Source: Thiothrix subterranea (GTDB lineage Bacteria; Pseudomonadota; Gammaproteobacteria; Thiotrichales; Thiotrichaceae). From it: a DNA stretch of 64,000 nt. The stretch is from positions 310,001 through 374,000 of the forward strand of contig NZ_CP133217.1 in assembly GCF_030930995.1 (NCBI RefSeq). Direction: 5' to 3'. Made by a program: the position numbers and the translations under genes. Every line of letters starts with the position of its first letter. Position 1 is the first letter of the stretch. Below are positions 63,554-64,000 of the stretch, piece by piece. The notes beneath the pieces were generated by a model. That model saw nothing but the letters and a program-made list of their open reading frames with translations. It had not been told where the DNA came from and did no database searches.

Positions 63554-64000
63554 ATGAGCACATCGGTTCACCCTGTTGATGAAATACTCCCCGTCGGCAA
63601 AATGGCAACATTAGGACTTCAGCACGTCCTGATTATGTATGCGGGCGCGGTCGCCGTGCCGCTGATTATCGGGCGGGCGCTGCAACTCAGCCCGGAACAA
63701 ATTTCCATGCTGATTTCGGCTGATTTGTTCGTCTGTGGCATTGTCACCCTGATCCAATCGTTTGGCATGACACAATGGTTTGGCGTTCAACTTCCCGTGA
63801 TGATGGGTGTAACCTTCGCAGCGGTTGCACCGATTGTGAGCATGGCAAAAGCCACACCGGGCATTGAAGGTGCGCAACTCATCTTCGGCGCGGTCATTGG
63901 CGCAGGGCTGATTTCGATCCTGATTGCGCCGATTGTCAGCCGCATGTTGCGGTTTTTCCCGCCAGTCGTCACGGGTACAATCATTGCGGTGATCGGCATT
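63554..64000 (+). CDS. NCS2 family xanthine/uracil permease (partial, 3' end missing)
   Basis: Translation from the ATG at 63554 (AAGGAG 8 nt upstream) stays open to the window edge for 149 codons. LPVGKMATLGLQHVLIMYAG, AVAVPLIIGRALQLSPEQIS and FGVQLPVMMGVTFAAVAPIV are hallmarks of nucleobase:cation symporter-2 proteins, closer to xanthine/urate permeases than to UraA. Divergent pairing with the 8-oxoguanine deaminase supports purine uptake. Confidence 0.9.
   Translation, partial: MSTSVHPVDEILPVGKMATLGLQHVLIMYAGAVAVPLIIGRALQLSPEQISMLISADLFVCGIVTLIQSFGMTQWFGVQLPVMMGVTFAAVAPIVSMAKATPGIEGAQLIFGAVIGAGLISILIAPIVSRMLRFFPPVVTGTIIAVIGI

Overview
The window looks like the chromosome of a gammaproteobacterium. 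A Thiothrix-like member of the Thiotrichales is my best guess (inference). The reasons are housekeeping genes in gammaproteobacterial arrangements (mrdA-rodA, rsmI near lpoA-yraN-diaA, orn, rsgA, glnK-amtB, ubiK), a type II secretion gspKLMN block, and envelope genes suited to a filamentous or surface-attached sulfur bacterium. No rRNA, tRNA or CRISPR array was seen.

Layout. 1-10340: core genes for cell shape, pyrophosphate hydrolysis, rRNA modification, a proton-pumping pyrophosphatase, the lpoA-yraN-diaA-argA operon. 10441-18020: a surface-glycoprotein region with a GT32-type glycosyltransferase, an AmpG-like permease, a 1097-residue collagen-like repeat protein and a GT2-TPR glycosyltransferase. 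18045-24828: a periplasmic rhodanese, a small secreted protein, a four-gene acyl-carrier cluster (FkbH-like HAD protein, ACP, MaoC-SDR fusion, hexapeptide acyltransferase), dtd and pip.

24910-36272: an 11.4 kb integrated element bounded by a 15-bp direct repeat, inserted between pip and a DUF808 gene. It carries a serine resolvase with a res-like site, a lambda-type tyrosine integrase that lacks two catalytic residues, an excisionase, AlpA, a P4-like primase and helicase, oppositely oriented 9-bp iteron arrays, RHH repressors, a DUF433/DUF5615 pair and a tightly packed block of unrecognised membrane and secreted genes (29149-32003).

36309-41129: DUF808, then moxR-DUF58-tgpA. 41195-45263: a decayed accessory patch with two small zinc-ribbon genes, a frameshifted gene, a complete ISKra4-like insertion sequence with a 9-bp target duplication and a probable -1 frameshift, a truncated DUF4143 ATPase and a truncated repressor. 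45282-54601: orn, an M48 protease, a cytochrome-like protein without a haem motif, rsgA, slt and gspKLMN.

54618-64000: a nitrogen region with glnK-amtB behind a near-consensus sigma-54 promoter, the complete ureDABCEFG operon, an 8-oxoguanine deaminase-like hydrolase and the start of a xanthine/uracil-type permease. Together these suggest purine uptake and breakdown, urea hydrolysis and ammonium import and sensing. The middle steps from urate to urea are not in the window.
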